Part shown: one piece after another, positions 1 to 7,669 of the stretch
How positions within the stretch are numbered: the first letter of the stretch is position 1
How the letters are laid out: each line of letters opens with the position of its first letter
Source: an uncultured Clostridia bacterium
GTDB lineage: Bacteria > Bacillota > Clostridia > Christensenellales > CAG-314
DNA: 40,279 nt
Reading direction: 5' to 3'
Assembly (NCBI GenBank): GCA_947589685.1
Contig: CANQCN010000009.1
Location: 1-40,279, forward strand
Program-made: the position numbers and the translations under genes
Notes under the pieces: generated by a model
The model's input: only the letters and a program-made list of their open reading frames with translations
Database searches by the model: none
Told to the model about the DNA's origin: nothing

Positions 1-80
1 GTCCGACCAAGGCGGCGCTTGCGCCCCATAGGGGTCGGTTGCGCAGTCAACCGCACCGCCTTGCGTTTGGTCGGAAAGAA
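1..80 (-). repeat. Dispersed palindromic repeat, copy 1, in the 3' UTR of pyk
   Basis: The element starts at the window edge and abuts the pyk stop codon. It reads GTCCGACCAAGGCGG at one end and CCGCCTTGCGTTTGGTCGG at the other, so the ends pair into a long hairpin with smaller hairpins inside (GGCGCTTGCGCC, ACCCC/GGGGT type). A near-identical copy (three differences by eye) lies at 10663-10736, again directly after the stop codon of a minus-strand gene, in the same orientation. It may act as an mRNA 3'-end stabiliser or be a mobile REP-like element. Confidence 0.75.
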
Positions 81-81
81 C

Positions 82-1506
82 TCAAATTCCTTCCGACACC
101 TTGCCTACTTTTATCAGATTGGTGCCGCAGCGTGTGCCGAGAGGCACTCCCGCGGTGATGACGATGTTGTCGCCCGGTTCGGCTATCCCAAGTCGGCGCA
201 CCGTCTCTTCCGCGTTGATGAACATATCGTCGGTGTTGTCAAAAGTCTGGCAAATGGTGGGCACCACGCCCCAACTTGTGGACAGTTGGTTGTACACTCT
301 GTCGCTGTTTGCCATGGCAACTATCACCGCTCCCGGACGGAAACGGCTTACCATACGGGCGGATATGCCGCTTTCGGTATAGACGACTATCGCTTTTGCG
401 TTGATGTCAAACGCCGTATTGACCGCGGCGTGGCTGATCGCGTCGGTGTTGTCCATCAGCGTAAATGGGCTGGAACGGTACATTGCGTTGTAGTCCACGT
501 TGCGTTCCGCCTCCTCGGCGATACGCGCCATTGTGGCTATCGTGTTGGGTGGGTTGATGCCTACGGCGCTTTCGGCGGACAGCATAACGCAGCTGCTTCC
601 GTCGTAGACGGCATTTGCCACGTCCACGATCTCCGCGCGGGTGGGGCGCAGTTTTGTGACCATGCTTTCCAGCATTTCCGTGGCGGTGATGACAAATTTG
701 CCCTTCATACGGCTTTTGGTAATTAGCATTTTTTGTATTGCGGGCAGTTTTTCGTAGGGCAGTTCTACGCCGAGATCTCCTCGCGCGACCATTATGCCGT
801 CGGAAACTTCTATTATTTCATCTATGTTGTTTACGCCGCTTTGGCTTTCGATTTTTGCAATAATGCACGTGTCCTTTGCCCCGTGAGAAAGCAGATATTC
901 GCGAATTTCCTTTACGCTTTCCGCGTCCTGAACAAAGCTTGCAGCATAAAGCTCCGCGTTGTTTTTTATGCCGAAATCCAAATCGCGCTTGTCTTGTTCG
1001 GAAAGGAAGGGCATATTCAGCTTTACGTTGGGCACAAACAGTCCTTTGCGATTGGACAGCGTTCCGCCGTTTTGAGCGACGGCGTTTATCGTTTCTCCCT
1101 CTATCGAGGTCACCTTGAACGCCAGCAGTCCGTCGTTAAGCAATATCTGGCAGCCCACGGAAATATCCTTGTACAAGTCGGGATAAGTTATGCTTACCTT
1201 ATGCTCGTTTCCCTCCGAGCCGTCGTTTACAAACGCAAACGGCATGCCTTCATGCACTTCTATCTGACCGTTTTCAAATGTTCCGATACGAATTTCGGGT
1301 CCCTTTGTGTCTATCATTATGGGGATAGGCGTTCCGAGACTGCGTCGCACTTTTTTTACCGTATCGATCTTTACCTGATGCTCTTCGTACAAACCGTGGC
1401 TCATATTTATACGCGCAACGTTCATGCCCGCAAGCGCCATTTTCTTTATCTGATCGTAGGTGGTGCTTGCCGGTCCGAGAGTACACACAATTTTTGTCTT
1501 TCTCAT
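82..1506 (-). CDS. pyk: Pyruvate kinase
   Basis: Glycolytic enzyme that transfers phosphate from phosphoenolpyruvate to ADP, giving pyruvate and ATP in the cytoplasm. The 474-residue protein opens with KTKIVCTLGPAS and carries RINMSHG, the active-site segment IIAKIES followed by VARGDLGVELP, and the signature TATEMLESM plus PTRAEIVDVANAV. Length fits the classic A/B/C-domain enzyme; the extra C-terminal PEP-utiliser-like domain of some Bacilli is absent. The ORF track runs on to residue 840, but the true start is the internal ATG at 1506: it has AGGGAGGT just upstream and begins exactly where the family does. The gene stands alone with its own promoter, diverging from psuG, and ends in a palindromic repeat. 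Confidence 0.97.
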   Translation of the reverse strand: MRKTKIVCTLGPASTTYDQIKKMALAGMNVARINMSHGLYEEHQVKIDTVKKVRRSLGTPIPIMIDTKGPEIRIGTFENGQIEVHEGMPFAFVNDGSEGNEHKVSITYPDLYKDISVGCQILLNDGLLAFKVTSIEGETINAVAQNGGTLSNRKGLFVPNVKLNMPFLSEQDKRDLDFGIKNNAELYAASFVQDAESVKEIREYLLSHGAKDTCIIAKIESQSGVNNIDEIIEVSDGIMVARGDLGVELPYEKLPAIQKMLITKSRMKGKFVITATEMLESMVTKLRPTRAEIVDVANAVYDGSSCVMLSAESAVGINPPNTIATMARIAEEAERNVDYNAMYRSSPFTLMDNTDAISHAAVNTAFDINAKAIVVYTESGISARMVSRFRPGAVIVAMANSDRVYNQLSTSWGVVPTICQTFDNTDDMFINAEETVRRLGIAEPGDNIVITAGVPLGTRCGTNLIKVGKVSEGI

Positions 1507-1564
1507 ATATACCTCCCTCGGCGTCAGGCACTGTTCGGAGAGTGCCATATTTTGCCTTATAAAT

Positions 1565-1593
1565 AGTATAATACATAAGTCAAGTTTTGTAAA
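1565..1593 (-). promoter_or_regulatory. Promoter of pyk
   Basis: On the minus strand TTTACA and TATACT are separated by 17 nt, about 60 nt before the pyk start. This fits a sigma-A promoter. Confidence 0.65.
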
Positions 1594-1632
1594 CACACTT
1601 TTCGAAGTTTGTTGCGCGCTTGGTTTTTGCGA

Positions 1633-1662
1633 TTGACAATGCGGCATATCGTGAGTTAAAAT
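1633..1662 (+). promoter_or_regulatory. Promoter of psuG
   Basis: TTGACA and TAAAAT are separated by 18 nt, about 20 nt before the psuG start. It lies back to back with the pyk promoter in the divergent intergenic region. Confidence 0.6.
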
Positions 1663-1683
1663 ATACCCGTGACAGGAGTTACT

Positions 1684-2607
1684 ATGAAATATTTCGAAAT
1701 TGCGCGGGACGTGCAAAACGCGCTTCGATCCAACGTACCCGTAGTGGCGTTGGAGTCCACGATAATATCCCACGGCATGCCCTATCCGCAAAATGTACAA
1801 ACCGCTCTCGAAGTGGAAAATATAGTGCGGCAAAAGGGCTGTGTGCCCGCTACCGTTGCGGTGATAGAGGGCGTGCTTACGGTGGGGTGCAGCAGGGAAC
1901 AGATCGAATTGCTCGGAAAAACGGGCACGGCTGTGGCAAAGGTGTCGAGGCGCGATCTGCCGATAGTTACCGCCCTGCGTCAAAACGGCGCGACAACGGT
2001 TGCGGGCACAATGTACGCCTGCAAATTGGCGGGCATAGACGTGTTTGCCACGGGCGGGATAGGCGGCGCGCACCGCAATTCGGAAAAGACGATGGATATT
2101 TCCGCCGATCTCGACGAGCTTGCGCGTACCAACGTAACGGTGGTGTGCGCGGGCGCAAAGTCCATTTTGGATATAGGCTTGACGTTGGAGTGTCTGGAAA
2201 CGCGCGGAGTGCCCGTCGTCGGCTACAAAACGGACGATATGCCGGCGTTTTACACTCAAAAAAGCGGCTACAAGACGGACTGCAAGCTGGATTCCGCACG
2301 AGACGTCGCTCTGGCGATAACGGCGCGCAAACAGCTGTGCCTCGAAGGCGGTATGTTGGTGGTAAATCCCATTCCCGAAGAGTATTCTCTCGACCGCGAC
2401 TATATTGACGAAAACATCGACAAAGCCGTTGCCGAAGCCGACCGTTTGGGTATCGGCGGCAAACAGCTTACGCCCTTTTTGTTGGACAAGATACAAAAGC
2501 TTACTGAGGGCAAAAGCCTTGCCGCAAACATACAGCTTGTGTACAACAACGTGCGCCTCGCCTGCGAAATAGCCGCGCAGCTGTGCGTTTTGAGGAAGGA
2601 ACAATGA
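1684..2607 (+). CDS. psuG: Pseudouridine-5'-phosphate glycosidase
   Basis: Cleaves the C-C glycosidic bond of pseudouridine 5'-phosphate to uracil and ribose 5-phosphate, salvaging pseudouridine from RNA turnover. The 307-residue protein matches PsuG throughout: VALESTIISHGMPYP at the N-terminus, VGCSREQIELL, TGGIGGAHR and the segment CAGAKSILDIG, whose lysine corresponds to the catalytic Lys of the family. The ATG at 1684 is preferred over the GTG at 1669 because AGGAG sits six bases before it. No pseudouridine kinase (psuK) is adjacent, so phosphorylation must be encoded elsewhere or by another kinase. The stop codon overlaps the next start (ATGA), so the two genes are co-transcribed and probably translationally coupled. 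Confidence 0.95.
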   Translation: MKYFEIARDVQNALRSNVPVVALESTIISHGMPYPQNVQTALEVENIVRQKGCVPATVAVIEGVLTVGCSREQIELLGKTGTAVAKVSRRDLPIVTALRQNGATTVAGTMYACKLAGIDVFATGGIGGAHRNSEKTMDISADLDELARTNVTVVCAGAKSILDIGLTLECLETRGVPVVGYKTDDMPAFYTQKSGYKTDCKLDSARDVALAITARKQLCLEGGMLVVNPIPEEYSLDRDYIDENIDKAVAEADRLGIGGKQLTPFLLDKIQKLTEGKSLAANIQLVYNNVRLACEIAAQLCVLRKEQ

Positions 2608-3284
2608 AGTTCGGCGGCTTGCAAAAACTTACCTTGCTCGATTACCCCGAAAAGGTCGCTTGCACGGTGTTCTGCGTCGGGTGCGATTTCCGTTGTCCGT
2701 TTTGTCACAACGGTTCTTTGGTAAACGGCGGCGGCGATTGGACTCAGGAGGAGATACTTGCCTTTTTGTCCAAGCGGTCCAACGTGTTGGAGGGGGTTTG
2801 TCTTACGGGCGGCGAACCGCTTATGTATGCCGACGTTGCGGATTTTTTGCGACAAGTCAAGGCGCTTGGCTACAAGGTCAAGCTTGATACCAACGGCAGT
2901 TATCCGTCAAGGTTGGAGCAGCTTCTAAAAGACGGTCTGGTAGACTACGTCGCTATGGACGTCAAAAACAGTCTTGGATTGTACCGCGCTACCGCGGGCG
3001 CGGAGGTAAACCTTGACGCCGTCGAGCGATCCGTGGCGCTGCTGAAAACGGGCGTTGTCCCCTACGAATTTCGCACGACGGTCACGCGAACGTTCCACAC
3101 CGAGCGGTCGCTTTCGGATGTCGCCATTTGGCTGCACGACGCGGACAAGTGGTTTTTGCAGCAGTTTGTGCGCAGCGACGACCTGATCGATCCGAGCGTG
3201 GAGGGCTACTCCGACGACGAACTGCGCAGTTTGTGTCAAGATGTGCGCAAATACTGTCCCAACGTTCGATTGCGCGGCATTTGA
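2604..3284 (+). CDS. Anaerobic ribonucleotide reductase activating protein, NrdG2-type radical SAM
   Basis: A 226-residue radical S-adenosylmethionine activase. The cluster motif CDFRCPFC (CX3CX2C) lies around residues 29-36, followed by the SAM-binding LTGGEPLM and a conserved KLDTNGSYP. Proteins with the N-terminus GGLQKLTLLDYPEKVACTVF are annotated as NrdG2-type activators that install a glycyl radical on class III ribonucleotide reductase; the exact partner is inferred, and no nrdD is in the window. The start overlaps the psuG stop by four bases. A strong terminator follows about 100 nt downstream. Another glycyl-radical-enzyme activase (PflA-like) is the main alternative. Confidence 0.85.
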   Translation: MKFGGLQKLTLLDYPEKVACTVFCVGCDFRCPFCHNGSLVNGGGDWTQEEILAFLSKRSNVLEGVCLTGGEPLMYADVADFLRQVKALGYKVKLDTNGSYPSRLEQLLKDGLVDYVAMDVKNSLGLYRATAGAEVNLDAVERSVALLKTGVVPYEFRTTVTRTFHTERSLSDVAIWLHDADKWFLQQFVRSDDLIDPSVEGYSDDELRSLCQDVRKYCPNVRLRGI

Positions 3285-3389
3285 CTGCGCGACGAAACCC
3301 GTCGGCGCGCAAACCGACCAAACAGCGGAAGAAAAATTTCTGTCAAATGCCGTGTAAATGTAGTTGTTCAAATGCAACGTGACTGCTTT

Positions 3390-3428
3390 CTCTCCTTGCT
3401 GCAAACCGCAGCGGGGAGAGATTTTTTT
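3390..3428 (+). terminator. Terminator of the psuG-activase operon
   Basis: Stem CTCTCC-TTGCTGC pairs with CGCAGC-GGGGAG around a short AAAC loop, followed by seven Ts. From the activase stop to the integrase start (about 320 nt) there is nothing else recognisable. Confidence 0.85.
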
Positions 3429-3606
3429 GTATTTATCCGGGCGGTTCATTTTCCCAATGGTTTGCGGTTTTCACCGCGTGCGCGTTTCGTTTTCGAGTTT
3501 TTTTTATCATAGCAATTTGCATGCTCTGTGTACTATTTGTCGGATATACTTAAATTGATTTTTCAAAAGTTTTTGGTCGAAATTTTTTACAAAAGGAGTT
3601 GATAAT

Positions 3607-4532
3607 TTGCTATACAAGGAATGGTTGAACATTTGGTTGGAAAACTACGTCAAGCTGTCGGTAAAAATGCAGACATACACCCGCTACAAAAGATTATGTT
3701 CGTTGCACATAATACCCTGTTTGGGCAATGTCGAAATGCGCGATTTGTCCGCAATGGGGTTGCAAAAGTTTGTGACCAGCCAACTTGAAAACGGAAATTT
3801 GCTGACGGGCAAGGGTTTGTCTGCAAGCTGCGTAAATCTGACGATTTCCGTCTTGCAAAGTTCGCTAAAAACGGCATATCTTGCGGGAGTTGCGCCTTTG
3901 TACGAGGCAAACAAAATAAGGCGCGCTAAGCTCAAAGAAAAACAAGTGGAATGTTTTACTATCAGCGAGCAAAAGAAGCTTGAAAATCATATTTTTGCCT
4001 CGCCCAAGGACAAGCTTTTCGGCATTGTGTTGTGTCTGTATTCCGGCATACGTTTGGGCGAATTGCTTGCCTTGACCTGGAATGACATAGATTTTCGCAG
4101 CGGCACGTTGAGCGTATCCAAAACATGCTTTGACGCAAATATAAACGGGCGTTTCGGTTGACAAACGAACCGAAAACTACCCATTCAAAAAGGATAATAC
4201 CTTTGCCCAAGCGGATACTCGCAATATTGAAGGAACACAAAAAACGTTCGAAAAGCGAATATGTCGTTTCGGACAACGGCAAGCCGATATATTTGCGTTC
4301 GTATCAAAGGACGTTTGAGCTGCTACTGAAAAAATTGAACATACCGCACAAAGGTTTTCACGCATTGCGGCACACATTTGCCACACGCGCGCTCGAATGT
4401 GGAATGGACGTCAAGACATTGGCGGATATTCTCGGACACAAAAATCCGCAAATTACGCTAAACCGCTACGTGCATAGTCTGATGGATCACAAGCGCATGA
4501 TGATGAACAAATTGGACAAGCTTTTGCAATAA
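3607..4532 (+). pseudogene. Tyrosine recombinase/phage-type integrase, split by a frameshift
   Basis: Two ORFs make one integrase. The first (TTG at 3607, well-placed AAGGAG, to TGA at 4161) has the SAM-like core-binding domain and the first catalytic Arg in YSGIRLGELLALTW, plus the beta-hairpin Lys in LSVSK. The second (from 4158) continues with TNEPKTTHSKRIIPLP and has HALRHTFATR (HxxR), LGHKNPQ and the nucleophile Tyr in LNRYVHS. All catalytic residues are present, but the halves are in different frames, joined at GGTTGAC, where the TGA stop overlaps a TTG. Joined length (about 308 aa) is short for an ICE integrase but typical of small ones. Either a one-base indel has killed it or the TTGA overlap allows re-initiation. 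No excisionase or element body is adjacent. Confidence 0.85.
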
Positions 4533-4538
4533 AAAATA

Positions 4539-4564
4539 CGGCGTATCGTCTGCGCCGTTTTGTA
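4539..4564 (+). terminator. Terminator after the integrase
   Basis: ACGGCG pairs with CGCCGT around a nine-base loop, followed by TTTTGT, starting a few bases after the integrase stop. Confidence 0.65.
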
Positions 4565-4568
4565 CATC

Positions 4569-4718
4569 GAATATTTTATTCCATGCTCATTTTTGTCGTT
4601 TATGCGTACATTATATCATATATAAATATTAAAATCAATGCCTATGGTTTGATTTATATATGATATTTAAGCTTTTGGCAATAAAACCCGTCTGTTTTGT
4701 TCATGGAATAAAATATTC
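4569..4718. repeat. Nested inverted repeats between integrase and TIR gene
   Basis: An outer perfect 17-bp inverted repeat (GAATATTTTATTCCATG at 4569-4585 and its complement at 4702-4718) encloses an inner 15-bp inverted repeat (ATATCATATATAAAT and its complement, about 4613-4666). The whole can form a long cruciform. Position next to an integrase suggests a recombination or element-end site, but it could equally be a regulatory region of the downstream operon. Confidence 0.7.
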
Positions 4719-4732
4719 CGTGAACATTTTTT
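4699..4732 (+). terminator. Hairpin with T-run in the leader of the TIR operon
   Basis: GTTCA-GGAATA pairs with TATTCC-TGAAC around AAA with one mismatch, followed by ATTTTTT, only about 37 nt before the TIR start. It either ends transcription coming from upstream or is an attenuator for the TIR operon. Its right-hand portion is also one arm of the outer inverted repeat. Confidence 0.6.
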
Positions 4733-4768
4733 GTGCAGAAATTTAAAATGCAAAAGGAGAAAAAGCAA

Positions 4769-6973
4769 ATGGCAATTTACAAATGCAAGATGTGCGGCGG
4801 AGATCTGGACGTCGCCGAAAACGCGACCGTTGCGGAGTGCGAATATTGCGGCTCCAAGCAGACCGTGCCCACCGCCAAGGACGAGGAGCTGGCAAGTCTG
4901 TTCAATCGCGCAAACATACTGCGCCGCAAGTGCGAGTTCGACAAGGCAGAGCAACTGTACGAAAAAATTCTTGTCAAGGATGACAAACAGTCCGAGGCAT
5001 ATTGGGGCGTGTTGCTGTGCAGGTACGGCATTGAGTATGTCGAAGACCCCGCAACGTCCAAACGTTTCCCCACCTGTCACCGTACCGCGTTTGAGGCAAT
5101 TACGTCCGACGAATACTACAAGTCTGCATTGCAGTATGCCGACCCCGTGCAAAAAGCAATTTACGAGCAGGAAGCAAAGTACATCGACGGCGTACAAAAG
5201 GATATCCTTGCTCTTTCCCAGCAGGAAGACCCTTACGACGTGTTCATCTGCTACAAGGAAACGGACAACGGCAAGCGCACGCAGGACAGCGTGATCGCCA
5301 ACGACATCTATTACCAACTCACAAGCGAAGGTTTCAAGGTGTTCTATGCCGCTATCACCTTGGAAAACAAACTCGGCTCCGCTTACGAACCGATAATTTT
5401 TGCCGCGCTTAATTCGGCAAAAGTGATGTTGGCAATCGGCACTAAGCCGGAATACTTCAACGCCGTGTGGGTCAAAAACGAGTGGTCGCGCTATCTCAAA
5501 ATGATGAAGAGCGACAAATCCAAACAACTCATACCCTGCTACCGCGATATGGACGCATACGAACTGCCGGAGGAATTTGCCCATCTGCAAGCGCAGGATA
5601 TGAGCAAGATCGGCTTTATCAGCGACATTGTACGCGGTATCAAGAAGATTGTGCGCAAGGAAGAACCGAAAGCGGAAAGCCGCTCCTCTGAAAGCATTGG
5701 CGGCGGCAGCCTCAAAAATCTGCTCAAACGCGCCTATCTCGACCTGGAAAGCCGCAATTTCGACAGCGCTCGTGTGCAATTTGACAAAATGCAGGACATC
5801 GACCCCGAAAACGGCGAAGTGTACCTCATCGGTTTGCTGTGCGACCTGCGGTTATCTCGTCCGGAAGATTTGGAGGAGTGTTCGGATTCGTTTACGAGCA
5901 ATAACAATTGGCGTAATTTGGATCGTTATGCCGATTCCACATTGAAAGCGCGCATGGACAAGTTGTTGCAACTTAACGAAAATTGGAGAATGTACTGCTC
6001 TGCCACACAAAAATTCGATTTGTTGAACGACGATAAAATATACGAAGATACAAAGAATCAGCTTGCCGCACTCGGCGATTACCGCGACAGCAAGGATTTG
6101 CTTGAATTTTTACCTGATGTAAGGGATAAGGTTCTTGCAATGGATATAGAGAAAATTATCAAAGAGAACAATGATTATAACGAGTACGACGATTCTTACG
6201 CCACTTTGCACGAAAGTGAATATAAAATGCTGTTGGCTGAAAAAAAAGTGTATGAATCCGATTTGAAACTGCACGGAACAAGCAATTGGTGGGATGCGAC
6301 AAAAGAGGCGCGCCTATCCGAGTTGCAAAAACTTATTGAAGAAGATGAAAACCATAAAGCTGGACATGAAAATTACGATCCACTTGAAAACTGCAAAAAA
6401 GCAAAACAGCTACTTGCAAAGATTTTGAATGATGAGATTCGTACACAATGCGGAAAATTGCTGAAAGAATCAATTAAATCCGTGATCAAGCGTAGCAACG
6501 ACAAAATTCCTGAAGATGAGAAACAAATCGAGATAATCAATGAAGAAATCCAAAAGTTAAAGACAGAGTCAGATTTTTGCTCAAAAAACAAAGAAAAAGT
6601 GAGGAACGGTCGAGTCGCAGTTACTATTGGAAATCCACTTGTCGTAATATCTATGCTTTTGCTTGTCTGGGGCGGATTAAGTGCCTTGTTAGACTGGGGT
6701 GGTAAATTCTTATTAATTATCGGCGGGATCGCATTTGTGCCGGGTATTATTATGTTCGTTTTGGGAAGAGTTTTATACAAAGATATAAGAAAAAAATATC
6801 CGAATATAACGGCATCGTCTTTGGATACAATTATTTCAGATAATGGCAAGAAATGTTCACAGGACGCGGCACAGATTTCGGATTTAGAATTCGATATTGA
6901 AAATCAAAAAAACAATATCAGCGCCTACGAAAAAATGTTGGACGAATTGGAGCAGGAATACCCAGAGGAATAA
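4769..6973 (+). CDS. Zinc-ribbon/TPR/TIR-domain membrane protein
   Basis: A 734-residue modular protein. Residues 1-35 form a zinc ribbon (C6, C9, C24, C27); about 40-110 are TPR-like helices; about 153-290 are a TIR domain beginning DVFICYKETD, with the catalytic-type Glu at 238 in WVKNEW. TIR domains of this class cleave NAD+ or make signalling nucleotides; activity here is inferred. The C-terminal half has another TPR-like segment, charged helices and two membrane segments (about 621-675) followed by a coiled tail. The start at 4769 has AAGGAG nine bases upstream; the tracked GTG at 4733 adds a low-complexity lysine stretch with no site. The N-terminal core is common in gut Clostridia. Base composition falls from about 58% GC (line 4861) to 28% (line 6121), hinting at a replaced C-terminus. 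First gene of a four-gene operon. Confidence 0.88.
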   Translation: MAIYKCKMCGGDLDVAENATVAECEYCGSKQTVPTAKDEELASLFNRANILRRKCEFDKAEQLYEKILVKDDKQSEAYWGVLLCRYGIEYVEDPATSKRFPTCHRTAFEAITSDEYYKSALQYADPVQKAIYEQEAKYIDGVQKDILALSQQEDPYDVFICYKETDNGKRTQDSVIANDIYYQLTSEGFKVFYAAITLENKLGSAYEPIIFAALNSAKVMLAIGTKPEYFNAVWVKNEWSRYLKMMKSDKSKQLIPCYRDMDAYELPEEFAHLQAQDMSKIGFISDIVRGIKKIVRKEEPKAESRSSESIGGGSLKNLLKRAYLDLESRNFDSARVQFDKMQDIDPENGEVYLIGLLCDLRLSRPEDLEECSDSFTSNNNWRNLDRYADSTLKARMDKLLQLNENWRMYCSATQKFDLLNDDKIYEDTKNQLAALGDYRDSKDLLEFLPDVRDKVLAMDIEKIIKENNDYNEYDDSYATLHESEYKMLLAEKKVYESDLKLHGTSNWWDATKEARLSELQKLIEEDENHKAGHENYDPLENCKKAKQLLAKILNDEIRTQCGKLLKESIKSVIKRSNDKIPEDEKQIEIINEEIQKLKTESDFCSKNKEKVRNGRVAVTIGNPLVVISMLLLVWGGLSALLDWGGKFLLIIGGIAFVPGIIMFVLGRVLYKDIRKKYPNITASSLDTIISDNGKKCSQDAAQISDLEFDIENQKNNISAYEKMLDELEQEYPEE

Positions 6974-7018
6974 TATTTGACTCTCAAAATACCGACAAAA
7001 GAAAATAAGGAGAAGAAA

Positions 7019-7669
7019 ATGAGCAGTACTAACGGATATGAATATACATCACGACATCCAGATTGGACTCAAAAAGACATTTTGGATAAATTTAATTCTG
7101 AAGAGTTCAAGAGGTTATTTGGTTTTTATGTTATATGCAATCCATATGCAAAATCAAATTGCAGCAAGAAGAATATGGTTGAATATGGGTGGGGTAACAT
7201 ACGGATCATTGATTTAAAGAAATATCTCCTTTACGAGGTTGGGCTACAAGAAAAATCCATTTTTTCCAAAGAAAAAATTGATGAAATGAAAATCGTTTGC
7301 GCAAATGAAAAGTTTGGAGAAAATTTTAATGATTTGCTGGATACCGAGAGGGCAGTCATTTGTCTAAGAGATGATAATATTGTTAAGAGTCTATTTAATC
7401 ACATTCGAAATGCATTTGCTCATGGAAGATTCGCCGTGTGTGATTATAATGGTGAAAAAAACTCCAGGATTGTATTGGAAGATGTTGACCCAGACCATCA
7501 TTACCAAAAGACAATTGCTGTTTCCGCACGTATGGTACTTAAAAAGTCAACATTGTTAAAGTGGATAGACATAATAGAGGCGGGTCCGGACTCCGAAGAT
7601 TATCGGCAATATCTTCAATCAAAACAAAAAGACAAAAAATCAACAAAGGAGAAAAAGCCAAATGTCTAA
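7019..7669 (+). CDS. HEPN-domain protein, putative RNase
   Basis: A 216-residue protein with the HEPN nuclease signature RX4H: HIRNAFAHG places Arg130 and His135 in a helix preceded by LFN, as in the Apea/pEK499_p136-like HEPN families. HEPN proteins are often metal-independent RNases in toxin-antitoxin and antiviral systems; catalysis here is inferred from the motif. The start at 7019 has AAGGAG seven bases upstream. The lysine-rich C-terminus overlaps the next gene by eight bases, so translation is probably coupled. Codon use is markedly AT-rich (line 7081 is 25% GC) compared with the SPFH gene (line 8821 is 58%), suggesting a separate origin. No antitoxin-type nucleotidyltransferase lies beside it. 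Confidence 0.75.
   Translation: MSSTNGYEYTSRHPDWTQKDILDKFNSEEFKRLFGFYVICNPYAKSNCSKKNMVEYGWGNIRIIDLKKYLLYEVGLQEKSIFSKEKIDEMKIVCANEKFGENFNDLLDTERAVICLRDDNIVKSLFNHIRNAFAHGRFAVCDYNGEKNSRIVLEDVDPDHHYQKTIAVSARMVLKKSTLLKWIDIIEAGPDSEDYRQYLQSKQKDKKSTKEKKPNV

Noticed and set aside
1507-2604. N-terminal half of the 840-aa minus ORF that contains pyk
   Set aside because: It is antisense to psuG, has no pyruvate kinase similarity, and the real pyk start has its own ribosome binding site and promoter.
4667-5779. 370-aa minus ORF opposite the TIR gene
   Set aside because: It is a shadow; the plus-strand frame has a zinc ribbon and TIR domain with matching start site.
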